Below, in pieces: positions 16,454-23,782 of a stretch of 33,836 bases of DNA. Both the position numbers and the translations under genes were made by a program. Every line of letters begins with the position of its first letter. Position 1 is the first letter of the stretch. The stretch comes from a bacterium. GTDB lineage: Bacteria; Bacteroidota; Bacteroidia; Chitinophagales; Saprospiraceae. A model generated the notes under the pieces. The model was not told the origin of the DNA. It ran no database searches and saw only the letters and a list, made by a program, of their open reading frames with translations. The stretch covers positions 1 through 33,836 of the forward strand of contig JANSXW010000062.1 in NCBI GenBank assembly GCA_024742755.1, given 5' to 3'.

Positions 16454-17347
16454 ATGGGAAAGCTTATGCACTTTGTAAATCGAGTACTCGGAAGGCCGTC
16501 AGCCGGAGGGCCCGTCCCGAATTGCTATATCCTCACGGGAATTCCGAGAGCCGGAACCACCCTGACCTGCAAGTTGCTGTCTGAACAAGAGCAGGTGGCA
16601 GGGCTGAATGAGCCAATACCATTCCGAAATCTGCAGTCTGGAAAAGATGCCCTTGACCGGATCCACAGGAGCCTGGCAAATTTCAGAAAAAGCCTGATTG
16701 AAAACGCCACTGCTCCGGTTCGCGGCCATAATGGGCAGATCACGGATAATCATTTCGAGCGGGCAGCGGGTGGAGACCGGAAAAAGGTAATCCAACGGTC
16801 CGTTGTGCGTTTTGATCAATCCTTTCAAGCAGACTTTAAGCTTTTTGTCAAGCATAATGCTGTATTTACACTTCTGCTGCAGGACTTGCAAAACGATTAC
16901 TCCTGTTATGCAATGGTGCGCAATCCGCTTGCGGTCCTGGGTTCCTGGTCTACCGTGAGTGTGCCGGTTTCCCGGGGTAAAATGAGGTACTTGTCTTTGC
17001 TGGACCCCAAGGGGCAAAGTGCCCTGGAACAGAAGCAGGGGCTGCTGAACCGGCAGTTATTTTTATTGGACTACTACTTCAAAGCTTATGATGCGCTGCC
17101 GGCGGAGCAAGTCGTTAGATATGAAGACCTTATGGCCTCAAATGGTGATCGGTTGGCAAACATTATAAAGCAGCCTTATCATCCGCAAACAGTTTTATCG
17201 GACAAAAATAAAGGAGCGGTCTATCCGCGGGACGCCATGCTGAGGTTCGGAGATGCGCTTTTGTTGGATGAAGCAAACCATTGCTGGAAGTTTTACAGCA
17301 AGTCTGAAGCAGAAACTTTATATGCTTTTTACGAGCATCAGAAGTAA
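16454..17347 (+). CDS. Sulfotransferase family protein
   Basis: This 297-residue protein has the PAPS-binding signatures of sulfotransferases: a 5'-phosphosulfate loop TGIPRAGTTL (28-37) and the 3'-phosphate-binding region MVRNPLAVLGSW (about 154-165), with Arg and Ser in the expected places. RYEDLMASNGDRL (about 220-232) matches the family's RYEDL motif. It should transfer sulfate from PAPS to a hydroxyl or amine acceptor in the cytoplasm. It is a clear paralog of the protein at 21881-22702 (FDQSFQADFKLFVKHNAVFT compared with FDKPLQPDFTLIIKQNAHFT). It is first in a run of four same-strand genes, with a 27-nt gap to the next. The acceptor is unknown. Confidence 0.88.
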   Translation: MGKLMHFVNRVLGRPSAGGPVPNCYILTGIPRAGTTLTCKLLSEQEQVAGLNEPIPFRNLQSGKDALDRIHRSLANFRKSLIENATAPVRGHNGQITDNHFERAAGGDRKKVIQRSVVRFDQSFQADFKLFVKHNAVFTLLLQDLQNDYSCYAMVRNPLAVLGSWSTVSVPVSRGKMRYLSLLDPKGQSALEQKQGLLNRQLFLLDYYFKAYDALPAEQVVRYEDLMASNGDRLANIIKQPYHPQTVLSDKNKGAVYPRDAMLRFGDALLLDEANHCWKFYSKSEAETLYAFYEHQK

Positions 17348-17374
17348 AAAACGACCCCTTGCAAGTATTCAAAT

Positions 17375-18247
17375 ATGGAAAGGCATAAACAGATTGTTAC
17401 AAAAAACCGGACAATTAAGGACCTCAATCCCTCGCGGTATTGGTATTTGCGCTCCAAACTTCAAAGTAAGGCAGCCTATGGGACCGTGGATAAAGGGCTG
17501 TTTTTCATCGGCTATCCGAGAAGCGGGCATTCCGTTCTGGGCGCATTACTGGATGCCCACCCTGAGGTAGTCCTGAGCCACGAACTGGATGCAATGGCTT
17601 TTCTGGACGCTGGGTTTTCCAAACGGCAACTGGTACAAATGATAATTAACCGGTCCAGGCAGTTTGCTAAAGCCGGCAATCAGTGGATGGGGTATAGCTA
17701 CAAAGTCCCGGGCGGATATCAGGGGCGCACCCATCAGCTCAAATTGGTAGGGGATAAACGTGGCGGGACCACTACGAAGTGGTTTAAGCAATCACCGAAG
17801 TTGTTTGATAAACTGAAAGCAATGTTTCCGGACACCTTGTTTATACATATGTACCGGAACCCATTCGATTCGATTACCACAAGCTTTTTCAGGAGCCAGA
17901 AAAGGAGGGGGATAGATTTTGACCAAACAGATTTATACCGCAAGGCAGATCATTTTTTTGATCACGCCAGGGTCATACATCAGTTTGAGGAACAAGCATT
18001 GTTTGACTTTCACTCTATTCGGGCCGAGTTCTTCCTAGAGCACCCCAAAGAGGTTCTAAGGAGTTTGTTAAACCGGTTTTCTGTAGAAGTTTCTGATGAC
18101 TATTTAGACAATTGCACCAGCATCTTGTTTCGAAAGCCACCAAAGCGAAGAAACGAATTGGAGCTATGGGACCGCAAGACCATCGATTACGTTTTTCAGC
18201 GCATGGAGGAGACCTCGTACTTTTCGGGCTATACCTTTGAAGATTAG
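17375..18247 (+). CDS. Sulfotransferase domain-containing protein
   Basis: The protein is 290 residues. The phosphosulfate loop is FFIGYPRSGHSVLG (43-56), in which the usual T/N after G is His. The 3'-phosphate region is IHMYRNPFDSITTSFFR (157-173). FHSIRAEFFLEHPKEVLRSLLNRF fits the family's later helix in place of RYEDL. It is distinct in sequence from the first sulfotransferase, so it probably uses another position or acceptor. It sits 27 nt after the first sulfotransferase and 12 nt before the GT-like gene, which supports one operon. Confidence 0.87.
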   Translation: MERHKQIVTKNRTIKDLNPSRYWYLRSKLQSKAAYGTVDKGLFFIGYPRSGHSVLGALLDAHPEVVLSHELDAMAFLDAGFSKRQLVQMIINRSRQFAKAGNQWMGYSYKVPGGYQGRTHQLKLVGDKRGGTTTKWFKQSPKLFDKLKAMFPDTLFIHMYRNPFDSITTSFFRSQKRRGIDFDQTDLYRKADHFFDHARVIHQFEEQALFDFHSIRAEFFLEHPKEVLRSLLNRFSVEVSDDYLDNCTSILFRKPPKRRNELELWDRKTIDYVFQRMEETSYFSGYTFED

Positions 18248-18259
18248 CAACAGATACTC

Positions 18260-19282
18260 ATGAAAACAACAGCTCGGAGGGTGTTATTTCATCGTTCCTG
18301 GACGAAATACAACGGGGGCACAAGTGGCGGGCAGCTCAAGGTGCGTGACGCGTTTGAGCATTTCGGTTCTTCACCGTTATTTGAACCCCGGGTTTATTTC
18401 GGGCCGGAAACAGTCTGGTACGACAACCCCGGGAATGTTTGGCACCCCTATCGGGAGCAGGCACTGCAGCAATGGGATATTCAGCCTTCAGACTTATTGT
18501 TCTTTGCGGGCTGGGACTGGAAAGTGCTGCCGCCCGAGCAACGTGAAAAGCCTCCTGTTCCGGTACTGAATATTGCTCAGCCCCGGCAAATGATGCTGCC
18601 GGATGCCCGCCGCGATTACCTGATGCACCCCGCTATCCGGATTGCAAAAAGCACGGTGGGGAAAAAATTGCTGGAAGACTACGGCGTCAACGGCCCGGTG
18701 TTTTTTATTCCGGATGCCATTGACTTCAGCCTGATCCCCGAGCCTGACCGACAACCTGAGCTGGATGTACTCATCGTAGGGCTGAAAAACCCGAGGATGG
18801 CCAAAGCCCTGGAGCGAAGGCTGCGGTGGCATAATTTTCTCAGAAGAGGCACTGTGAAATTTAAAGTACAGCTGCCCCCGAAACTACCCACCCGGCAGGA
18901 CTTTTTGAATCTGGTCAATACAGCCAGAATTGTAGCCTACCTGCCGCTTACAGCGTCTCAGGGGGCTGAAGGATTTTACCTGCCTCCCCTGGAGGGGATG
19001 GTGATGGAGAAGTTTGTGATATGTCCCTACGCAGTAGGCAACGCTGACTTTTGTATACCGAACAAGACTTGCCTGCAGCCTTCCTACGACACCGCCTCTG
19101 TTTTCTCAGCCATTCTTGATGCTTTGAACATGGATAAAGCCAGGTTTCACCAAATCGTGGGAGCAGGCCGCGCCATAGCGGACCGGCATACGCTGCAGGA
19201 GGAACGGAAAAGTATTCTGGAACTAGCTGGGAGAGCTGATGATTTGTGGAGAGATGACAGCCTTTACTCTGCTAAATATTAA
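18260..19282 (+). CDS. GT-B-like glycosyltransferase family protein (copy A)
   Basis: This 340-residue protein opens RRVLFHRSWTKYNGGTSGGQLKV, then NPGNVWHPYREQAL, PVPVLNIAQPRQMM and VNGPVFFIPDAIDF. The C-terminal part resembles the nucleotide-sugar-binding half of GT-B enzymes, with VAYLPLTASQGAEGFYLPPLEGMVMEKFVICPYAVGN, where E-G-F-Y-L-P-x-L-E-x-M parallels the E-x7-E motif of GT4 family members. A paralog lies at 22692-23711; of the first 42 aligned residues I count 33 identical. It likely adds a sugar to the cluster's glycan. The exact family and activity are unproven. Confidence 0.72.
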   Translation: MKTTARRVLFHRSWTKYNGGTSGGQLKVRDAFEHFGSSPLFEPRVYFGPETVWYDNPGNVWHPYREQALQQWDIQPSDLLFFAGWDWKVLPPEQREKPPVPVLNIAQPRQMMLPDARRDYLMHPAIRIAKSTVGKKLLEDYGVNGPVFFIPDAIDFSLIPEPDRQPELDVLIVGLKNPRMAKALERRLRWHNFLRRGTVKFKVQLPPKLPTRQDFLNLVNTARIVAYLPLTASQGAEGFYLPPLEGMVMEKFVICPYAVGNADFCIPNKTCLQPSYDTASVFSAILDALNMDKARFHQIVGAGRAIADRHTLQEERKSILELAGRADDLWRDDSLYSAKY

Positions 19283-19290
19283 TTGAGAGC

Positions 19291-19914
19291 ATGATTATTA
19301 GCCATGTTTATAAATACTGTTTTTTTAGCGTGCCACGAACGGCTTCAACGGCCATTTCCCGCTACCTGACCGCCCACCTGGAAGGCATTCAGGAAGGCAA
19401 AAAACACAGTTCCTATCAGCAGTTCCTGGCAAGCGCCACATCCGAAGAACGCCGGTACTTCACTTTCGCAGGAGTGCGGCACCCTATGGATTCCGCTGTC
19501 AGTGAATATTTAAAAAAGAAGCATGACCACAACGGGAAATTTTCCCGCGGGCATTTGAAAAACGGGCGCCCCATTCACCCGGAAGCAATGAAGCGGTACA
19601 GGTATTTGCAAGATGCCAACGTGTCCTTTTCTGATTATTTCCTGGAGTTTTATCACTCACCCTATGGTATTGGCTTTCACGAGCAAACCCTTCGCCATAT
19701 GGATCACATCATCAGGTATGAGCACCTTGATACTGATTTTGAGCGTGCCCTTTCCAGGATGGGAATAACATCCGGATATCCGCCTTTGGACCGGGTCAAC
19801 CCTACCCGTAAAAAAGCAACAGAATACCTTGCCTTTTACACGCCGGAGGCAATTGAGCGGGCTCGCAAGGTTTTTGGATTTTTTATGAGCGAATATGGTT
19901 ACAACATACCCTGA
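19291..19914 (+). CDS. Sulfotransferase family 2-like protein
   Basis: The protein is short, 207 residues. It has a phosphosulfate loop FSVPRTASTAI (12-22) and 3'-phosphate motif AGVRHPMDSAVSEYLKKK (60-77). This PRTAST...RHP layout is that of the sulfotransferase family 2 (carbohydrate sulfotransferase) group rather than of the other members here. RYEHLDTDFERALSRMG follows. The gene begins 8 nt after copy A of the GT-like gene, so it is the last gene of the left operon. A hairpin follows the stop. Confidence 0.85.
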   Translation: MIISHVYKYCFFSVPRTASTAISRYLTAHLEGIQEGKKHSSYQQFLASATSEERRYFTFAGVRHPMDSAVSEYLKKKHDHNGKFSRGHLKNGRPIHPEAMKRYRYLQDANVSFSDYFLEFYHSPYGIGFHEQTLRHMDHIIRYEHLDTDFERALSRMGITSGYPPLDRVNPTRKKATEYLAFYTPEAIERARKVFGFFMSEYGYNIP

Positions 19915-19927
19915 AAGGTGGGGCTGA

Positions 19928-19960
19928 TCCTCCGGAAAACAGAAATATTTTCCTGGAGGA
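19928..19960 (+). terminator. Hairpin after the left sulfotransferase operon
   Basis: tcctccggaaaa (19928-19939) pairs with 19948-19960 with a single bulged base and an 8-nt loop, 13 nt after the stop codon. No T tract follows, so it may be a processing or stabilising hairpin rather than a full terminator. Confidence 0.45.
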
Positions 19961-20166
19961 CCCTGATCGTGCAAAAGCCCTGTCTTCTGAACTGACGCTG
20001 TGTAAACAATAATGCATTGTCAAAAAGACTGGGGCTTTAGCAGGGCAATAATAATAAGTGCACATCCAGGATTTTTCCGAAGCCTGTTCGCTGGCATTGC
20101 TCTTTTTTACCACCCAGCAAGGCTGCCTGCAAACGAAAATGTAAAAGGATACGAATAAAGATATAC
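19961..20166. other. Non-coding gap before the exporter genes
   Basis: The stretch between the left sulfotransferase operon and the ABC permease (about 300 nt in total with its flanking elements) contains no supported gene. It holds the hairpin at its left end and the -7 element at 20167 at its right end. Confidence 0.5.
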
Positions 20167-20174
20167 TATCTTTG
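20167..20174 (+). promoter_or_regulatory. Candidate -7 element for the ABC exporter
   Basis: TATCTTTG matches TAnnTTTG exactly, 42 nt before the permease ATG at 20217. No clear -33 TTG is seen. It suggests the exporter has its own transcript. Confidence 0.5.
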
Positions 20175-20216
20175 CAGGACTGGCTACCTGAAGTCAGGAT
20201 TGGAAACAGAAATACA

Positions 20217-21011
20217 ATGTGGCAGTTCATCGGTAAAATAAAGTCTTGGTGGTACCTGGTCAGGCAACTGACGCTGGTGGAAATCGTAGGCATGTACAAG
20301 AAATCATTCCTGGGGATGGCCTGGATGTTTATTCTGCCTGTTCTTGCCGTTGTGATTTGGGTGGTCCTCAATGGTGCGGGAGTGGTCAACCCGGGAGAAA
20401 CAGACATACCTTACCCTGCTTATGTGTTGCTCAGTACTTCTATTTGGGGGTTTTTCCTGGAGGCTTACCGGTCAACAAGCAATGTGCTGACCCAAAACGG
20501 GCGTATGCTCATTATGTCAGAAGTGCCCTTTGAGCCGCTACTCATGCAAAAAGCGGTGGTGCATCTAATCAACTTCATCATACCGTTTGTGGTCAACATT
20601 ATCGTGCTTTTGGCTTTTGGCGTTCGGTTTTCTGCCCTGGCACTGCTTTTCCCCATCTCCCTGCTGCCTCTTTTGCTGCTGGGGATGGCGATAGGCATGG
20701 TCATTGCCATTTTTAGGATTATCATGGTAGATGTGGCCAACCTGACGGATGAAGGCATGAAGCTGTTGATGTTCCTGACGCCAATCGTTTATACTCCAAA
20801 AATTTCCAGTAGCTGGCTGGAAGTGATTGTTGCCTATAACCCGCTCACCTATTTAATCGGCTTTAGCCGGGATTTGCTGACGAGTGGGAGCTTTTACATG
20901 CCGGGTTGGTACTTTGTTTTTTCAGGCTTGAGCCTGTTGTTGTTCATTCTGGCATTCCGGTTTTTGCTTAAATCCAGCACCATCGTACTGGAGCGGCTTA
21001 TCAATAACTGA
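20217..21011 (+). CDS. ABC-2 type polysaccharide export permease (Wzm-like)
   Basis: I choose the ATG at 20217 (264 residues) over a TTG at 20172, which overlaps the candidate promoter. The protein has about six hydrophobic segments and the ABC-2 exporter pattern: an N-terminal amphipathic region with REL-like ending (YLVRQLTLVEIVGMYKKSFLGMAWMFILPVL), YPAYVLLSTSIWGFFLEAYR, then LLMFLTPIVYTPKI and YNPLTYLIGFSRDLLTSG. It forms the membrane channel that moves a lipid-linked glycan across the inner membrane with the ATPase 19 nt downstream. This pairing inside a sulfotransferase cluster suggests the sulfated product, or its precursor, is exported here. Confidence 0.9.
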   Translation: MWQFIGKIKSWWYLVRQLTLVEIVGMYKKSFLGMAWMFILPVLAVVIWVVLNGAGVVNPGETDIPYPAYVLLSTSIWGFFLEAYRSTSNVLTQNGRMLIMSEVPFEPLLMQKAVVHLINFIIPFVVNIIVLLAFGVRFSALALLFPISLLPLLLLGMAIGMVIAIFRIIMVDVANLTDEGMKLLMFLTPIVYTPKISSSWLEVIVAYNPLTYLIGFSRDLLTSGSFYMPGWYFVFSGLSLLLFILAFRFLLKSSTIVLERLINN

Positions 21012-21030
21012 CATATATAATCCCTGGATC

Positions 21031-21861
21031 ATGGCTGGCCATTTGTTAGAAATAGATCATTTATCCAAGAAGTTCTGCCGTCGGCTCAAGCTCAGTCTTT
21101 TTTACGGAATAAAGGACGTAGCGATGCAGACCATAGGCAGGCCTCCGGATACGACGCTTCGCCCGGAAGAGTTTTGGGCGGTCAATGATGTTTCCTTTAA
21201 GGTTGCTCCGGGTGATATTGTTGCAGTAGTGGGGGCTAATGGGTCGGGTAAGACTACGATGATGCGGATTATTTCAGGCATTTACAAACCTACCATGGGC
21301 TCCGTTATTTATCCCAAGCCATTAAAAGTAACACCGATCTTTGCACTCAATGTGGGGTTGCGAAATGAATTTACAGGACTTGAAAACATAAAGCTGAAGG
21401 CCGCCATTTTTGGCATGACAGAAGCCGAACTGAAGCGAAAGCTGGATTTTATTATTGACTTTTCTGAATTGGAGTACGCGCTGGAAACACCGGTAGGGAA
21501 CTACTCTTCCGGCATGAGGGCCCGGCTTTCTTATTCGGTTGCTATTGCTACGGAACCGGATTTGTTTATCATTGATGAAGCCCTTGCAGTTGGGGACAGC
21601 CTCTTCAAAACAAAATGCTATGAGCACCTTGGGGAATATGTGCAAGAGAAGGAGCGCGCCGTACTTTATGTTACAAACCGCATCCGTAAAGTAATGGCGC
21701 TGGCCAACCGGGTATTGGTCATGAGGGGCGGAAAATTGATACAGGATTCGCATAATGCTAAAGCCGCCCTGGAGTACTACATCAATGATATAGTAGGTGA
21801 TAACATGACAGATGACCTCAGGGAAATGAAGCTCCAAAAAATCCGGCATTTTGAGATGTAA
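21031..21861 (+). CDS. ABC polysaccharide export ATPase (Wzt-like), no C-terminal carbohydrate domain
   Basis: The protein is 276 residues. It opens in the Wzt style (IDHLSKKF..., LRPEEFWAVNDVSF), followed by Walker A GANGSGKT (68-75), signature YSSGMRAR (158-165) and Walker B DLFIIDEALAVGD (177-189). It energises export with the permease 19 nt upstream. Two oddities are visible. The switch (H-loop) histidine, normally in VSH, is replaced: LYVTNRIRKV has Asn216. There is also no C-terminal carbohydrate-binding extension, so chain-end recognition must come from elsewhere, if it is used. It ends 19 nt from the stop of the oppositely oriented sulfotransferase. Confidence 0.92.
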   Translation: MAGHLLEIDHLSKKFCRRLKLSLFYGIKDVAMQTIGRPPDTTLRPEEFWAVNDVSFKVAPGDIVAVVGANGSGKTTMMRIISGIYKPTMGSVIYPKPLKVTPIFALNVGLRNEFTGLENIKLKAAIFGMTEAELKRKLDFIIDFSELEYALETPVGNYSSGMRARLSYSVAIATEPDLFIIDEALAVGDSLFKTKCYEHLGEYVQEKERAVLYVTNRIRKVMALANRVLVMRGGKLIQDSHNAKAALEYYINDIVGDNMTDDLREMKLQKIRHFEM

Positions 21862-21880
21862 CGCTTCCAAATATGATTTT

Positions 21881-22702
21881 TCAGGTTATTCCTTTCAATT
21901 GCGCTTCTGTATAGTAATTCATATAACTCCCATTGAATTGGATAAGCCGTTCAGTGATTGCTGCTCGTAGAGAAGCGTCGTACATTTTATTTCGGTTTTT
22001 GCTTTCCAAAGGGTATTTAATGCCTGGAGCTTTTGGTAGCAACCTGTTCAGTGCTGCTCCGTTGCTTTCAACAACATCCTCATAACGGATGATCTGATCG
22101 TTCTCTAACTGTTGGTAAGGCAGGTAAAGTTCATGCAATAGCCGCACCTGCCTGTCCAGTAAGTCTGGTATGCGTTCCAACTGATCGTACAAAGCCGGGC
22201 GCAGCCCCCTGAGCACGGTGAGATTCCCCTTGGAAACCGGTGCCTGAATGGTGTTCCACGAGGCGATGGTGGAAACGGGGTTCCGGATGATGGTATAGAC
22301 GGGGTATAGCAGATTGAGGGGCTCCAGCAAAAAAGTGAAGTGCGCATTCTGCTTGATGATTAAAGTGAAGTCTGGCTGAAGAGGCTTGTCAAAATGAACC
22401 CAATCTTTCCTGACCAGGCTTGCCCGTTTGCCCTGCTCCGCCTTGCCAAAAGGGTTGGAAGGAATGGCACCGGCTTTGACTTTCGACAAAGCCTTGCCCT
22501 CCGTAAGCAGGCTCCGCCGCATGGCTTCGAAAAACTGCTGCGTTTCCTCCAGGCCTTGTTCCTGGCTCTGAAATAGCTGCAAATTCATGGGCTCATGCAG
22601 CGCAATGGTGTTGGGCAGCTGATTGAGCAGAAAGCAGCTCAGTGTTGTGCCGGAGCGGGGCGGCCCGGTGAGGATGATATTTTTGCCTGTGCTATTGTCC
22701 AT
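21881..22702 (-). CDS. Sulfotransferase family protein (paralog of the first cluster sulfotransferase)
   Basis: The frame is open far upstream, but that part overlaps the neighbouring GT-like gene in a nonsense frame. The ATG at 22702 (273 residues) is the right start because the phosphosulfate loop TGPPRSGTTL follows at 12-21. The 3'-phosphate region is IIRNPVSTIASW (138-149), and IRYEDVVESNGAAL matches the RYEDL motif. The start overlaps the end of GT copy B by 11 nt, so the two are probably translationally coupled. It aligns along its whole length with the sulfotransferase at 16454-17347. Confidence 0.88.
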   Translation of the reverse strand: MDNSTGKNIILTGPPRSGTTLSCFLLNQLPNTIALHEPMNLQLFQSQEQGLEETQQFFEAMRRSLLTEGKALSKVKAGAIPSNPFGKAEQGKRASLVRKDWVHFDKPLQPDFTLIIKQNAHFTFLLEPLNLLYPVYTIIRNPVSTIASWNTIQAPVSKGNLTVLRGLRPALYDQLERIPDLLDRQVRLLHELYLPYQQLENDQIIRYEDVVESNGAALNRLLPKAPGIKYPLESKNRNKMYDASLRAAITERLIQFNGSYMNYYTEAQLKGIT

Positions 22703-23711
22703 ATTTGAAGAGGGATTGGTCGGCCCAAAGGGTATCGGCCTGATGCAGGAGGCCAAGCATGGCTTGCCGCTCCTTTTTAATGTCGTGGTTAGCTGTGATC
22801 GCTTTGCCCTGCCTGATGAAAGGCTGCCGTTCGCTATCCGGCATTTGGAGTGCCCGCAGGATGGCTTCCAGGATGGCCTCCTCGTTGTATTCCGGCTGTA
22901 TGCAAGTCTTTTCGGGTATACAGAAATCAATATTCCCGACAGCGTAGGGGCAGATGACGAGTTTTTCCAGGTACATGCCCTCCAGGGCCGGCAGGTAAAA
23001 CCCCTCGGCGCCCCGGCTGGCGTCAAGCGGCAAATAAGCCACGGTCCTGGCCCGGTTGAGCAATTGCAGGAAATCCTGACGGGTAGGCAGCAGGGGAGGG
23101 GTTTGTACCTTAATCTTCCATTTGCGCCACCGCCATCTGTTTTTGCGTTTGAGGCGCTGCTCCAGCCGTTTGGCAAGTCCTGGGTTTTTAAGCCCCACAA
23201 TTAGCAAATCCAGATCCGGGCTGGGGTTAGGCGCGGGCAGGAGCGTAAAGTCGATGCTATCCGGTATCAGGAACACCGGGCCGTTTACGCCATGGTCTTC
23301 CAGTATTTTCTTGCCTACAGAACTTTTGGCAATGCGTATTGCCGGGTGCCGGAGAAAAGCATGCCGCTTATCCTCAGGGTTGGTATGCCGGGGCTGTGCG
23401 ATATTGAGAATGGGCACGGGCGGGTGCTGCCGTTCTTCTGCATTGAGGATGTTCCAGTCGTGGCCCGAAAAAAACAGCACATCATCTGGCCGGACCGACC
23501 ACTCCCCGATACCCTGTCGGCGGAAAGGGCGCCACACGTTGCCCGGGTTATCCACCCAAAGCGTTGAGGGTGGAAAGTAGACTGCAGGCTCAAACCGCTC
23601 AGAATGCTTAAAATGAACGAACGCATCACGCACCTTCATCTGACCACCGCTTGTGCCGCCATTGGGCTTCGTCCAGGTCCGGTGAAAAAGTACTCTGCGT
23701 TTGTCAGCCAT
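22692..23711 (-). CDS. GT-B-like glycosyltransferase family protein (copy B)
   Basis: This 339-residue paralog of the protein at 18260-19282 shares the same motifs in order: RRVLFHRTWTKPNGGTSGGQ, NPGNVWRPFRRQ, PVPILNIAQPRH, VNGPVFLIPDSIDF, LIVGLKNP, and C-terminal VAYLPLDASRGAEGFYLPALEGMYLEKLVICPYAVGN. Divergences cluster between motifs, such as a run of basic residues (KRKNRWRWRKWK). It is the first gene of a two-gene - strand unit with the sulfotransferase at 21881, and diverges from the fusion gene at 23783 across only 71 nt. Confidence 0.72.
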   Translation of the reverse strand: MADKRRVLFHRTWTKPNGGTSGGQMKVRDAFVHFKHSERFEPAVYFPPSTLWVDNPGNVWRPFRRQGIGEWSVRPDDVLFFSGHDWNILNAEERQHPPVPILNIAQPRHTNPEDKRHAFLRHPAIRIAKSSVGKKILEDHGVNGPVFLIPDSIDFTLLPAPNPSPDLDLLIVGLKNPGLAKRLEQRLKRKNRWRWRKWKIKVQTPPLLPTRQDFLQLLNRARTVAYLPLDASRGAEGFYLPALEGMYLEKLVICPYAVGNIDFCIPEKTCIQPEYNEEAILEAILRALQMPDSERQPFIRQGKAITANHDIKKERQAMLGLLHQADTLWADQSLFKYGQ

Positions 23712-23782
23712 AGATTTCCCAGATTTTTAAGGCCATAAAATTAACTTTTTTAACTTAGGGCTCAGAAATAGATGCACTAAAT

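Noticed and set aside
20172..20216. A TTG start for the ABC permease
   Set aside because: It lies within the candidate -7 promoter element; the ATG at 20217 is more likely.
22703..23200. A 439-residue reading of the sulfotransferase gene at 21881, starting upstream at 23200
   Set aside because: The extra N-terminal part is low-complexity nonsense in a different frame of the GT-like gene (copy B). The phosphosulfate loop follows directly after ATG 22702.
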